Both the position numbers and the translations under genes were made by a program. 64,000 nucleotides of DNA from UBA1926 sp002337215 (lineage in GTDB: Bacteria; Planctomycetota; Phycisphaerae; Phycisphaerales; UBA1924): contig CAXBAF010000017.1 of assembly GCA_963973795.1 (NCBI GenBank), positions 1 to 64,000 of the forward strand, in the 5' to 3' direction. Position 1 is the first letter of the stretch. Every line of letters begins with the position of its first letter. The notes beneath the pieces are model-generated. The model did not search any database. It was not told where the DNA came from and was given only the letters and a program-made list of their open reading frames with translations. Below, piece after piece: positions 35,067-42,791 of the stretch.

Positions 35067-35864
35067 TCACCCTCCGCCGCCCAGCATGATCGCCCGGCGG
35101 AGCGGGGCGATGAGCCCCGGCAGCACCCGCTGCTCGATGAGGTGCTCGGCTTGGTCGGCGAGTGTCCTGAAGACCCCGGGCATCGCCTTGAGGTTGGTCA
35201 CCGGTTCGTACCGCCTCAGGGTGACGTACACGCTGATGGGCTCGCCAGTGCCCTCGCCGCCCCGTCCCGCGGCGCCACCGGAACGGGTCTTGATCTCCAG
35301 ATGGGCCTCGATCGCGTCGGTGCCACGGGTCACGGAGGCGCTTCCCGAGGGGATGTCGAGCCCGTTTCCGCCCAGCAGCATGCCGATGAGGGGCTGGAAA
35401 TCGATGGTGGTCGCGTTCTCCACGTCGAGCAGTTCGCCAAGGGGCGAGCCTTCGAGCAGAGCCTCGGCGACCATCGCGTCCTGGTTACCGGTGGCAGCGA
35501 GGTCGAAGCCGTAAAGGAGTTCGACGTACTCGATGTCGAGCGGGCTGATCGACAGGAAGTAGGGCGCGATCTCGAGCACGGACTTGTGGATCGCGTACCC
35601 GTCGTCGAACGTGTCGGGGTTGACGGTGCCCGAGCGGATGGTGCTGGACCGGACAGCGAGCCAGCGGTGGGGCTCGGCGTCGGTCGGGCTCTCGAGGGCG
35701 AGCTCGTCCTTGTACCGCTTGAACGACGCCATCGACGGGAAGGTGTGGCGGACACGCTCGAAGAGATCGAGGATGGTCTCACGCCCGCGCGGGAGATCGA
35801 GCTTCACGCTCATCTTCTGGTTGATGTAGAAATCCGAGCAGAGGGCCCGGTAGCTGCTGGGCAT
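35067..35864 (-). CDS. Conserved hypothetical protein, planctomycete type
   Basis: About 265 residues, no signal peptide or membrane helix. Notable segments are MSVKLDLPRGRETILDLFER, FPSMASFKRYKDELALES, a WLAVR...IRSG..NP block and LEIAPYFLSISPLDIEYVEL followed by LYGFDLAATGNQDAMVAEAL. I recognise the pattern as recurring in planctomycete genomes but know no function. The middle has a Gly-rich loop (SGGAAGRGGEGTG). The start at 35864 is supported by AAGGAG. The much longer frame upstream overlaps the DUF418 gene in another frame and is not coding. Five bases separate its stop from the start of the small membrane protein. Confidence 0.75.
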   Translation of the reverse strand: MPSSYRALCSDFYINQKMSVKLDLPRGRETILDLFERVRHTFPSMASFKRYKDELALESPTDAEPHRWLAVRSSTIRSGTVNPDTFDDGYAIHKSVLEIAPYFLSISPLDIEYVELLYGFDLAATGNQDAMVAEALLEGSPLGELLDVENATTIDFQPLIGMLLGGNGLDIPSGSASVTRGTDAIEAHLEIKTRSGGAAGRGGEGTGEPISVYVTLRRYEPVTNLKAMPGVFRTLADQAEHLIEQRVLPGLIAPLRRAIMLGGGG

Positions 35865-35953
35865 GGGTGTGCGCTCCTTCGCGGAGCGAGTGTATGGGCG
35901 GGGCATCGGGGATTGGTGTCCGCGGTTCTGCGTTGTGCGCAGAGGAACAGCAA

Positions 35954-37414
35954 TCAACGGCGGAGAGGCTGGGGTTTCCAGTACGTCAGGCTGCGCCAGA
36001 CCCATTCGGCGGGGCCGAAACGGAAGGCGCGGAGCCAGACCGCGCTGAAGACGAGGTTGATGGTCCAGACCGAAGCGATGACGGCAAAGAGGCCGGGGTA
36101 GTCGATCTCGCCGAAGAAGCCCCCGGCGTGGCCGTAGAAGAAGGTCGTGCACAGGAGGGTCTGGAGGAGATAGTTGGTGAGGGCCATGCGTCCGACGTTG
36201 GCGAGGGCGGCGGTTGCCCGCTTCAGCAGGCCGATCTTGAGCATCCAGATGAGCAGGCCCATGTACCCCATCGAGATGGGCAGGCCCACGAACTGGCTCA
36301 TGGACTGCCAGATCATGCCCCCGTAATCGGGCATCGCGGATTTCAGTCCGTAGTAGATGCTCGCTGTGAGCGCGAGCCCTCCAACGGTGCCGACGCCGCC
36401 CATGATCGCGTAGAAACGGGTGGACCGCTCGCCGGTGAGGATGCCCAGGCGGGTGAGCCCCATGCCGATCATCATCAGCCCGGTGACACCGGGGAGGAAG
36501 AAGGGCAGGAAAAAGAACCAAAAACTCGCAGCGGTGATCAGGCGGGCGATGGTCGCCTGGACAACGGTGCCCGTGTAGGCCTCGAATTCGGCGGCCGGGT
36601 CGCCCATGAGCGACCCGCCCGGGATTTTGCCCGCCTGCATCGCCCAGATGCCGAGCCCGGTGATGCCCAGCAGGAGGATCGTGGTGACCAGGTGGCCCAC
36701 GACGCCGACGGCGATCTGGAGTTTGGGGTCCCACCTGCGGACCCACCAGACGGCGGCGAGGCCCGCGACGGCGTACCAGACGAGGATGTCGCCGAACCAC
36801 ATGAAGAGCCCGTGGAATACCCCGATCGCGAGCAGCCAGAGTGTCCGGCGGTACCAGAGCCCTGCGCCGGTGGAGATCTTGAGGCGTCGCGGCGTGTGCT
36901 GGGCGAGGCCGCACTCGGGGCAGGTGGTGTCCCCGGCGATTCTGCCCTCGGGGATGAGCGCCGCGAGGTCATAGCCGCACTTCCGGCAGGTGTAGGCGAT
37001 GTTCTCGCCCAACTCGCGGTGGGCCCGGTTGATGGCGTCGGCACCGAGGCGTTCGCGGGCACCCGCCTCGTCGAACTTGCGGGCGTAGACGATGACGCCT
37101 GCACCGAAGAGCATGCTGAAGAGCGCCATCATCTTGCCGAGGGTGAAGATGCTGGTGATGTCGTGGCCGATGTGGTTCCAGTTGTCGGTCGCGCCGAGGT
37201 GGGCGTCCATGATCGTTGGGTCCGCCATCGTGGCGGCGGGCCAACCGAAGGCGACGATGTTGGGCACAAGGATGCCCAGAAGGGCAAACCCGCGGACGAC
37301 GTCGATGGAGCGGAAGCGTTCTTTCTCGGCCACCGGGCGGAGTTGAACGTGGGCCGGGGAGTCGATCGCGCGTGCTGGCGCGCTCGACGCATCGTGGGCG
37401 GAGTGCTCTTCCAT
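35954..37414 (-). CDS. DUF418/YeiB-type membrane protein with an inserted zinc ribbon
   Basis: About 486 residues with around ten membrane helices. The family start is RFRSIDVVRGFALLGILVPN, and the C-terminal DUF418 block includes NVGRMALTNYLLQTLLCTTF and the last helices ending near YWKPQPLRR. YeiB-like proteins are acyltransferase-3-related membrane proteins of unknown function. Between the third and fourth helices (about residues 150-190) is a soluble insert with CRKCGYDL and CPECGLAQ, a CxxC-x(n)-CxxC zinc ribbon. That ribbon type is common in planctomycete membrane proteins but foreign to DUF418. The start at 37414 lacks a strong ribosome site. It ends 89 bp before the next gene. Confidence 0.82.
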   Translation of the reverse strand: MEEHSAHDASSAPARAIDSPAHVQLRPVAEKERFRSIDVVRGFALLGILVPNIVAFGWPAATMADPTIMDAHLGATDNWNHIGHDITSIFTLGKMMALFSMLFGAGVIVYARKFDEAGARERLGADAINRAHRELGENIAYTCRKCGYDLAALIPEGRIAGDTTCPECGLAQHTPRRLKISTGAGLWYRRTLWLLAIGVFHGLFMWFGDILVWYAVAGLAAVWWVRRWDPKLQIAVGVVGHLVTTILLLGITGLGIWAMQAGKIPGGSLMGDPAAEFEAYTGTVVQATIARLITAASFWFFFLPFFLPGVTGLMMIGMGLTRLGILTGERSTRFYAIMGGVGTVGGLALTASIYYGLKSAMPDYGGMIWQSMSQFVGLPISMGYMGLLIWMLKIGLLKRATAALANVGRMALTNYLLQTLLCTTFFYGHAGGFFGEIDYPGLFAVIASVWTINLVFSAVWLRAFRFGPAEWVWRSLTYWKPQPLRR

Positions 37415-37434
37415 TTGCGCAGTTGAACAGAAGC

Positions 37435-38130
37435 TCAGCCCATGAGCAACCAGCGGGCGATGTCTTCGGTGTCGGCGAGCGTCTCGACGACGCGGTGGGC
37501 ACCCGCGTTCTCGAGCGTCTGCGCGTCGGTTCGGCCTGTCGCGACGGCGAGGACGCGGCATCCGCTTGCGAGCCCGCACGCGACGTCGTGGACGGTGTCG
37601 CCGAGGATGACCGTCTCGCGCGGGTCGGCCTTGTGGAGTCCCCGGTAGCGGTCGATGCCGACGGGTGGCAGGTGGTCCCGCGTGGGCGGCTCGTGGGGGG
37701 AATCGTCGCCCCAGACCTGGACGAGGAACTGGGCGGGATCGAGCCCGATGGAGCGGAGCTTGAAGGTGCCGGTCTCGGCGAAGTTGCCGGTGAGCACGCC
37801 GGGCACCGTGGACGGGTCTTTCCGGGCCTCGTCCGCGATCGCGTGCACGAGTTCGACCGCGCCGGGGAGGGGTTCGATGGAGGGGGCGGCGGTGTCGGCG
37901 AAAGCCTCGATGTAGCCGCGCTTCATGGAGGCGAGGTTGTCGGGGGTGGGCTCGATGCCGTTGGCGGTGAGCAGGTCGCGGATGATGAGCGGGTCGAGCC
38001 TGCCCGCGAAATCGACACCGTCGAAGGCGAACTCGGGGGTAAACAGCCTCTTGCCGGCGTCTGCCATCGCCCGCCGGCCCGCGCCGTTGGTCTTGAGGAG
38101 AGTCATGTCGATGTCGAAGAGGATGAGCAT
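37435..38130 (-). CDS. HAD-superfamily hydrolase (phosphatase-like)
   Basis: 231 residues. The four HAD motifs are present: I LFDIDMTLL (nucleophile Asp6, with Met in place of the usual Gly/Arg before Thr-Leu), II VLTGN, III the Lys in LHKADPRE, and IV VILGDTVHDVACG. The cap is of the helical type I (about 15-90), as in phosphoglycolate phosphatase and related beta-phosphoglucomutases. The substrate is not determined. It lies 20 bp before the DUF418 gene in the same direction and 47 bp after the acylphosphatase gene. Confidence 0.88.
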   Translation of the reverse strand: MLILFDIDMTLLKTNGAGRRAMADAGKRLFTPEFAFDGVDFAGRLDPLIIRDLLTANGIEPTPDNLASMKRGYIEAFADTAAPSIEPLPGAVELVHAIADEARKDPSTVPGVLTGNFAETGTFKLRSIGLDPAQFLVQVWGDDSPHEPPTRDHLPPVGIDRYRGLHKADPRETVILGDTVHDVACGLASGCRVLAVATGRTDAQTLENAGAHRVVETLADTEDIARWLLMG

Positions 38131-38177
38131 GGGGTCCGTTCGGGGTCAGTCGGCGGGGCGGGTTTGTGCCGGTGGAT

Positions 38178-38462
38178 TCAGTATGCGATCTCGAACGCCG
38201 TCTCGCCCCGGGCGGGCGGGATCTCGGTCTCGTCGAAGCCGGTGATGTTGCGTGCCATCTCCGAGGCGAGGGTCTGTTTGGTCTTCTCGATCTCGGCGGG
38301 GTCGCCCTGGATCTCGGCGGTGACCGCCCCGTCGGGCTCGTTGCGGACCCAACCGGTCACGGCGAAACTGCGAGCGACGGCGCGGGTCATCGCGCGGAAG
38401 CCCACGCCCTGGACCCGGCCTGTGTAGCGGATGCGGAGGCGCTTTTCGGGCGATGTGGGCAT
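38178..38462 (-). CDS. acyP: Acylphosphatase
   Basis: About 94 residues, the normal size. The conserved RYTGRVQGVGFRAMTRAVA carries the catalytic Arg in the GxVQGVxFR loop. GWVRNEPDGAVTAEIQGD follows with the catalytic Asn in the VRN motif. It hydrolyses acyl phosphates such as carbamoyl phosphate and 1,3-bisphosphoglycerate. The chosen ATG (38462) has no clear Shine-Dalgarno, so the transcript may be nearly leaderless; a longer in-frame start exists but gives no family sequence. It is divergent from dnaG, with starts 113 bp apart. Confidence 0.9.
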   Translation of the reverse strand: MPTSPEKRLRIRYTGRVQGVGFRAMTRAVARSFAVTGWVRNEPDGAVTAEIQGDPAEIEKTKQTLASEMARNITGFDETEIPPARGETAFEIAY

Positions 38463-38575
38463 GCGGAGTTGTAGGGTGGTGCCGGCGGGTTCTCTCTTGG
38501 CTAGGCTCACGGATCCGCGTCGCCCAGACGTCTGATTGGCGGGAGGCACGAGGAGAGAGGGAGCCCGGGCTGAGC

Positions 38576-40462
38576 ATGGCAACGCTCGATGACGACAAAC
38601 TGAAGGTCCTCGAGGCGTCCGACATCGCCCAGGTCATCGGTGAGTACGTCAAGCTCGTGCCCAACGGGCGCGAGTTCAAGTGCCTGTGCCCCTTCCACGA
38701 CGACCGCAACCCGTCGATGTACGTCGTCCCCCACAAGCGGATGTACCACTGCTTTGTGTGCGGGGCCGGGGGCGATGTCTTCACGTTCGTCCAGAAGTAT
38801 CACGGCATCGGGTTCGGAGAAGCGATCAAGATGCTGGCCGAGCGGGCGGGGATCGAACTGACGCGCCGCCGTCCCGACGAGCGCGCCCAATCCGGCCCTT
38901 CGCGCACAGAACTGATCGAGGCGAACCGGGCGGCGCAGGCCTTTTTTCAGACGATCCTGAGCAAGCACGAGTCGGGCGAGTCGGCCCGGGCGCTCGTCGA
39001 GCGGCGGGGCATCTCGCTCGCGATGGTTGAGAAGTTTGCGATCGGGGCGTCGCCCGATCGGTGGGACGGGCTGCTGACCACGGTGCGGCGCAAGAACCTC
39101 AGTGAATCGGCGTTCCTGAACCTGGGGCTGCTGAAGCGCAAGGAAGGCCCCGAGCCGTACGACGCGCTGCGGAACCGTTTGGTCTTCCCGATCCACGGGG
39201 AGACGGGCGACCCGATCGCGTTCGGCGGGCGTCGCATCGACGACGAGGACGAACCCAAGTACCTCAACAGCCCCGAGACGCCGCTGTTCAACAAGTCGAA
39301 GACGCTGTTCGGGCTGCCGCAATCGCGGGACGCGATCCGCAAGAGCGGGCGGGCGGTGATCGTCGAGGGGTACACCGACGTGATCGCCTGCCACCAGGCG
39401 GGGCTGACGAACGTCGTCGGGACACTGGGGACCGCGTTCACCGAGGGGCACGCCCAGAAACTGCGCGGGCAGTGCAAAGAGGTCGTGCTGCTGTTCGACG
39501 GTGACGAGGCTGGGCAGAACGCGGCGGACCGGGCGCTCGGGGTGCTCTTCGGCTCGAGGCTCGATATCCGCGTCGCGATGCTCACGGGGAAGACCGAATC
39601 GAAGGACCCTGATGAACTGCTGAAGACCGAAGGCGGGGCTGATGTCATGTCCAGGATCCTCGATGACGCGGAACCCGTCATCGACCGTTGGGCACGGCGC
39701 ATCCGCGAGAAGCAGGCGGACATGGGGCCCGCCGGGCGGGCGCGGCACCTCGAAGAACAGGTCGAACGGCTCGCGGACACCGGGCTGGAATCGATGGCGC
39801 CGATCGAGCGGGAATCGCTGCTCGCGGATATGGCCGGGGCGCTGGGCGTGCCGGGCCGGCTCGTGGCGGACGCCTATCAGCGGGCGCGGACGCGGGGACG
39901 CCGACCCGCGGGTGATCAGGAATCCTCGGTCGAGTTCAAGCCGGCGGCGATGCGGGGGATCGATCGGTTCCGGCTCAGGGCGATCGCGTGTCTGCTGGAT
40001 CCGAGGGCGGCCGAGTCGATCGCCGAGCGGCGGGCGGACGCGGCCCGGGCGCTGACGACGGACCTCGACGGGTGCCCGCCCCCGCTCGCGGCGATCGTGG
40101 TCTCCGCGTCGGAAACGCTCGCGGGAGGCGGGGCGCTCGACGCGGCGTCGCTGCTGGCGCAGTCGGAGAGCGAACGGCTCTCGGCGGTGCTCGCCCGTGC
40201 GTTCGCGGGAGAGTTCCAGGAAAACGGGGACGACGGGGACGAGGGCGTGGTCGAGGAACTCGCGTCGTGCCTGAACCGGCTCCGCGAGCACGGGCTCCGT
40301 CTCAGGAGCGGAGGCGGAATCGAGGACGGCGGATCCGGGGCCGACGACCCGCTCGCCCGGCTGCGCGAGTTGCATAAGGACTTCGGCGGCAACAACGCGG
40401 CGAATCCCTACCGGCGCGGCGGGGGTATTGTCAGAGGGGCGGGTCAGGAGCCCGCCGGTTGA
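38576..40462 (+). CDS. dnaG: DNA primase
   Basis: About 628 residues. The N-terminal zinc-binding domain has Cys38, His41, Cys59 and Cys62 (CPFH...CFVC). The RNA polymerase core follows (FGGRRIDDEDEPKYLNSPET, KSKTLFGL), then the TOPRIM motif AVIVEGYTDVIACHQAG and LLFDGDEAGQNAA with the metal-binding acidic residues. The C-terminal DnaB-binding helical domain is divergent, ending with FGGNNAANPYRRGGG. It makes RNA primers for replication. The stop codon (40460-40462) lies inside the first unit of a 15-bp tandem repeat. rpoD follows, the classical macromolecular-synthesis order dnaG-rpoD. Confidence 0.95.
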   Translation: MATLDDDKLKVLEASDIAQVIGEYVKLVPNGREFKCLCPFHDDRNPSMYVVPHKRMYHCFVCGAGGDVFTFVQKYHGIGFGEAIKMLAERAGIELTRRRPDERAQSGPSRTELIEANRAAQAFFQTILSKHESGESARALVERRGISLAMVEKFAIGASPDRWDGLLTTVRRKNLSESAFLNLGLLKRKEGPEPYDALRNRLVFPIHGETGDPIAFGGRRIDDEDEPKYLNSPETPLFNKSKTLFGLPQSRDAIRKSGRAVIVEGYTDVIACHQAGLTNVVGTLGTAFTEGHAQKLRGQCKEVVLLFDGDEAGQNAADRALGVLFGSRLDIRVAMLTGKTESKDPDELLKTEGGADVMSRILDDAEPVIDRWARRIREKQADMGPAGRARHLEEQVERLADTGLESMAPIERESLLADMAGALGVPGRLVADAYQRARTRGRRPAGDQESSVEFKPAAMRGIDRFRLRAIACLLDPRAAESIAERRADAARALTTDLDGCPPPLAAIVVSASETLAGGGALDAASLLAQSESERLSAVLARAFAGEFQENGDDGDEGVVEELASCLNRLREHGLRLRSGGGIEDGGSGADDPLARLRELHKDFGGNNAANPYRRGGGIVRGAGQEPAG

Positions 40463-40537
40463 GCAAGAGTCAGTTGAGCAAGAGTCGGTTGAGCAAGAGC
40501 CGGTTGAGCAAGAGCCGTTGAGCAGAAGTCGTTGAGC
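40457..40537 (+). repeat. 15-bp minisatellite at the dnaG/rpoD junction
   Basis: Four near-identical 15-bp units (GGTTGAGCAAGAGTC type) at 40457-40471, 40472-40486, 40487-40501 and 40502-40516. Two degenerate, shorter units (GTTGAGCAGAAGTC, GTTGAGCGGGCTC) follow. Because 15 is a multiple of three, each unit repeats an in-frame TGA after dnaG. The array probably arose by replication slippage and may vary in copy number among strains. Confidence 0.9.
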
Positions 40538-40593
40538 GGGCTCGGTCGCCCACAGCACGAGCCGGCGAATGTGCCCGGCGACGCGGAGCGGAA

Positions 40594-42522
40594 ATGGTCA
40601 AGAGTGGAAGGTCAGGAATGTCCGCGAATGGAACCCGAGCCGTGTCGGCGCTGCACCCCGGGCTGACGGCGCTGTTCGAGGCGTCGCAGTCGCGCGGCTG
40701 GCTGAGCTACGAAGAGCTCAACAACGCGATGCCCGACGAGATGGTGGATCCCAACCGCGTGCACGAGCTGCTCGCGACGATCGACCAGCTCGACATCGAG
40801 CTCGTCGATGAGCTCGAGTTCCGCGCCCGCCTCTACCGCGCCAAGAAAGAACAGCAGGCGGCGCTCGGGAGCCCGTTCCGGGCGATGAGCGTCGCGGGGA
40901 CCGGAGGCGGGGGCGGGCGGATCGATTCGCTGGCGATCCAGGTGCGGATGAACCGCTCGCACTACGCGAACATCAACCCGGCGGATGTCGCGAGCCAGGC
41001 GGAGCGGGATGTCGCCGAGGCGCAGCGGATGGACGACGACACGCTGCAGCGCGACATCGAGGACGCCGTCGCGAGCGAGAACGCCAAGCGGGTGGACGAC
41101 CCGGTGCGCATGTACCTGACGCAGATGGGCATGATCCCGCTGCTGACGCGCGACGAGGAGATCCGGCTTGCCAAGAAGATCGAGACGACGCGGATGATCT
41201 TCCGGCGCCGCTGCCTGGAATGCGATTACATCGCGACGGAGGCGGCGAAGGTCCTCCGGGCGGTCGAGGCGGGGGACATGCCGTTCGACCGGACGATGCG
41301 GATCTCGACGGCCGAGGAGAACCACAAGGAGAAGATCGGCCACCGGATCCCCTCGAACCTGGGAACGATCGAGCGGTTGCTCGAACGGAACGCGGAGGAT
41401 TGGGCCGAACTCGAAGAAAAGCGGGCCGGCAAGGCGACCAAGGCGGCGCTCGCGAAGATCCGCGGACGGATCGGCTCGCGGCGTGTGCGGCTGAGTTGCC
41501 TGCTCGAGGAGCTGTGCCTGCGGACCGGGAAGATCGTCCCGCTGATGAACAAGCTGCGGTCGATCAGCCAGAAGATGACCGATCTACGGGGGCTGATCGA
41601 GAAGGCGGAGGCCGCACCCGGTTCGCTGGACCCCGAAGACCTCGCGGTGATGCGCGAAGAACTCGACGGGCTGCGGAGCCTCGTGCGCGAAGAACCCGAG
41701 GAACTCGCGGCCCGGTGCGCTGTGCTCAAAACGGTTTTCTGGGAGTATGAGCAGGCGAAGCGGGACCTTTCGGGCGGGAACCTCCGGCTGGTGGTGTCCA
41801 TCGCCAAGAAGTACCGGAATCGTGGCCTGAGCTTCCTTGACATCATCCAGGAAGGGAACACGGGTCTGATGCGGGCCGTGGACAAGTACGAGTACAAGCG
41901 GGGGTACAAGTTCAGCACGTACGCGACGTGGTGGATCCGCCAGGCGATCACGCGAGCGATCGCGGACCACGCCCGCACGATCCGGATCCCCGTCCACATG
42001 ATCGAGACGATGACGAAGCTGCGCAATCTGCAGAAGGACGCGCTGCAGAAGACGGGTGTCGAGCCCACGATCGAGGAACTGGCGTCGGCGGCGGGGATGT
42101 CGATCTCCGAGACCCGCCGCGTGATGAAGATCAGCCGGCACCCGGTGAGCCTGGACCGGCCTGTCGGCGAGGGCGAGGACTCGCACTTCGGCGACTTCAT
42201 CGAAGACGAGCGGCAGCAGACGCCGAGCGACTCGGCTGCTCAGGAGATGCTCGCCAAGCGGATCGAGCAGGTGCTCAAGACGCTGACCTACCGCGAGCGG
42301 GAGATCCTGAAACTCCGGTATGGGATCGGCGACGGGTACACCTACACGCTCGAAGAGGTCGGGCGGATCTTCAAGGTCACGCGTGAACGGGTGCGGCAGG
42401 TCGAAGCAAAAGCGTTGCGAAAACTCCAACATCCGGTCCGTGCCCGCAAGCTCCAGGGCTTTGTCGGCGACCACGAGTACAAGGAACGCCGGGCGAACGG
42501 CGAAAACACAGGCAAAGACTGA
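40594..42522 (+). CDS. rpoD: Primary RNA polymerase sigma factor
   Basis: About 642 residues. Region 1.2 (DDPVRMYLTQMGMIPLLTRD) is followed by a long non-conserved region, then region 2 (GGNLRLVVSIAKKYRNRGLS, DIIQEGNTGLMRAVDKYEYK, GYKFSTYATWWIRQAITRAI), region 3 (MIETMTKLRNL, EPTIEELASAAGMS) and region 4.2 (YTLEEVGRIFKVTRERVRQV, EAKALRKL). All promoter-contact regions are intact, so it is the housekeeping sigma. A second ATG at 40618 with GGAAGG ahead of it is an equally good start; both are within eight codons. It is the gene after dnaG, separated by the minisatellite. Confidence 0.95.
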   Translation: MVKSGRSGMSANGTRAVSALHPGLTALFEASQSRGWLSYEELNNAMPDEMVDPNRVHELLATIDQLDIELVDELEFRARLYRAKKEQQAALGSPFRAMSVAGTGGGGGRIDSLAIQVRMNRSHYANINPADVASQAERDVAEAQRMDDDTLQRDIEDAVASENAKRVDDPVRMYLTQMGMIPLLTRDEEIRLAKKIETTRMIFRRRCLECDYIATEAAKVLRAVEAGDMPFDRTMRISTAEENHKEKIGHRIPSNLGTIERLLERNAEDWAELEEKRAGKATKAALAKIRGRIGSRRVRLSCLLEELCLRTGKIVPLMNKLRSISQKMTDLRGLIEKAEAAPGSLDPEDLAVMREELDGLRSLVREEPEELAARCAVLKTVFWEYEQAKRDLSGGNLRLVVSIAKKYRNRGLSFLDIIQEGNTGLMRAVDKYEYKRGYKFSTYATWWIRQAITRAIADHARTIRIPVHMIETMTKLRNLQKDALQKTGVEPTIEELASAAGMSISETRRVMKISRHPVSLDRPVGEGEDSHFGDFIEDERQQTPSDSAAQEMLAKRIEQVLKTLTYREREILKLRYGIGDGYTYTLEEVGRIFKVTRERVRQVEAKALRKLQHPVRARKLQGFVGDHEYKERRANGENTGKD

Positions 42523-42554
42523 ACAAAGCACTGAAGTTCTGGACTGGACTCGAC

Positions 42555-42580
42555 TTCGAACGCGACGGGATCGCGTCGAA
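42555..42580 (+). terminator. Possible terminator after rpoD
   Basis: TTCGAACGCGA and TCGCGTCGAA pair in about ten base pairs with a one-base bulge and a five-base loop, 33 bases after the rpoD stop. The T-run (TTTTTTTT near 42610-42617) lies about 30 bases later, so this is not a textbook terminator. Confidence 0.4.
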
Positions 42581-42636
42581 CCGTTTCACATTGCCTGACA
42601 GGACATTCTTTTTTTTGCTTTGTCTTTGGATTGATG

Positions 42637-42669
42637 CAACAGTTCGGGAGCGGATCCGGTAAACTGTTG
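42637..42669. promoter_or_regulatory. Inverted repeat upstream of the secreted astacin-like gene
   Basis: CAACAGTT (42637-42644) and AACTGTTG (42662-42669) are perfect inverted copies separated by 17 bases. They lie in the 269-bp spacer after rpoD, about 125 bp before the start of the next gene. They could be a regulator site or an mRNA hairpin. No promoter elements can be fixed with confidence. Confidence 0.35.
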
Positions 42670-42791
42670 ATGAGAATCCACAGACGAGGGCACCCGGCCG
42701 GGGCGGCGAGACCGCGGGCCGGGTACGATCTCGCGGGGCGATGGATGCGAGCGTCGACACCGATCGACCGCGCACAGCACGGGATACAAAC

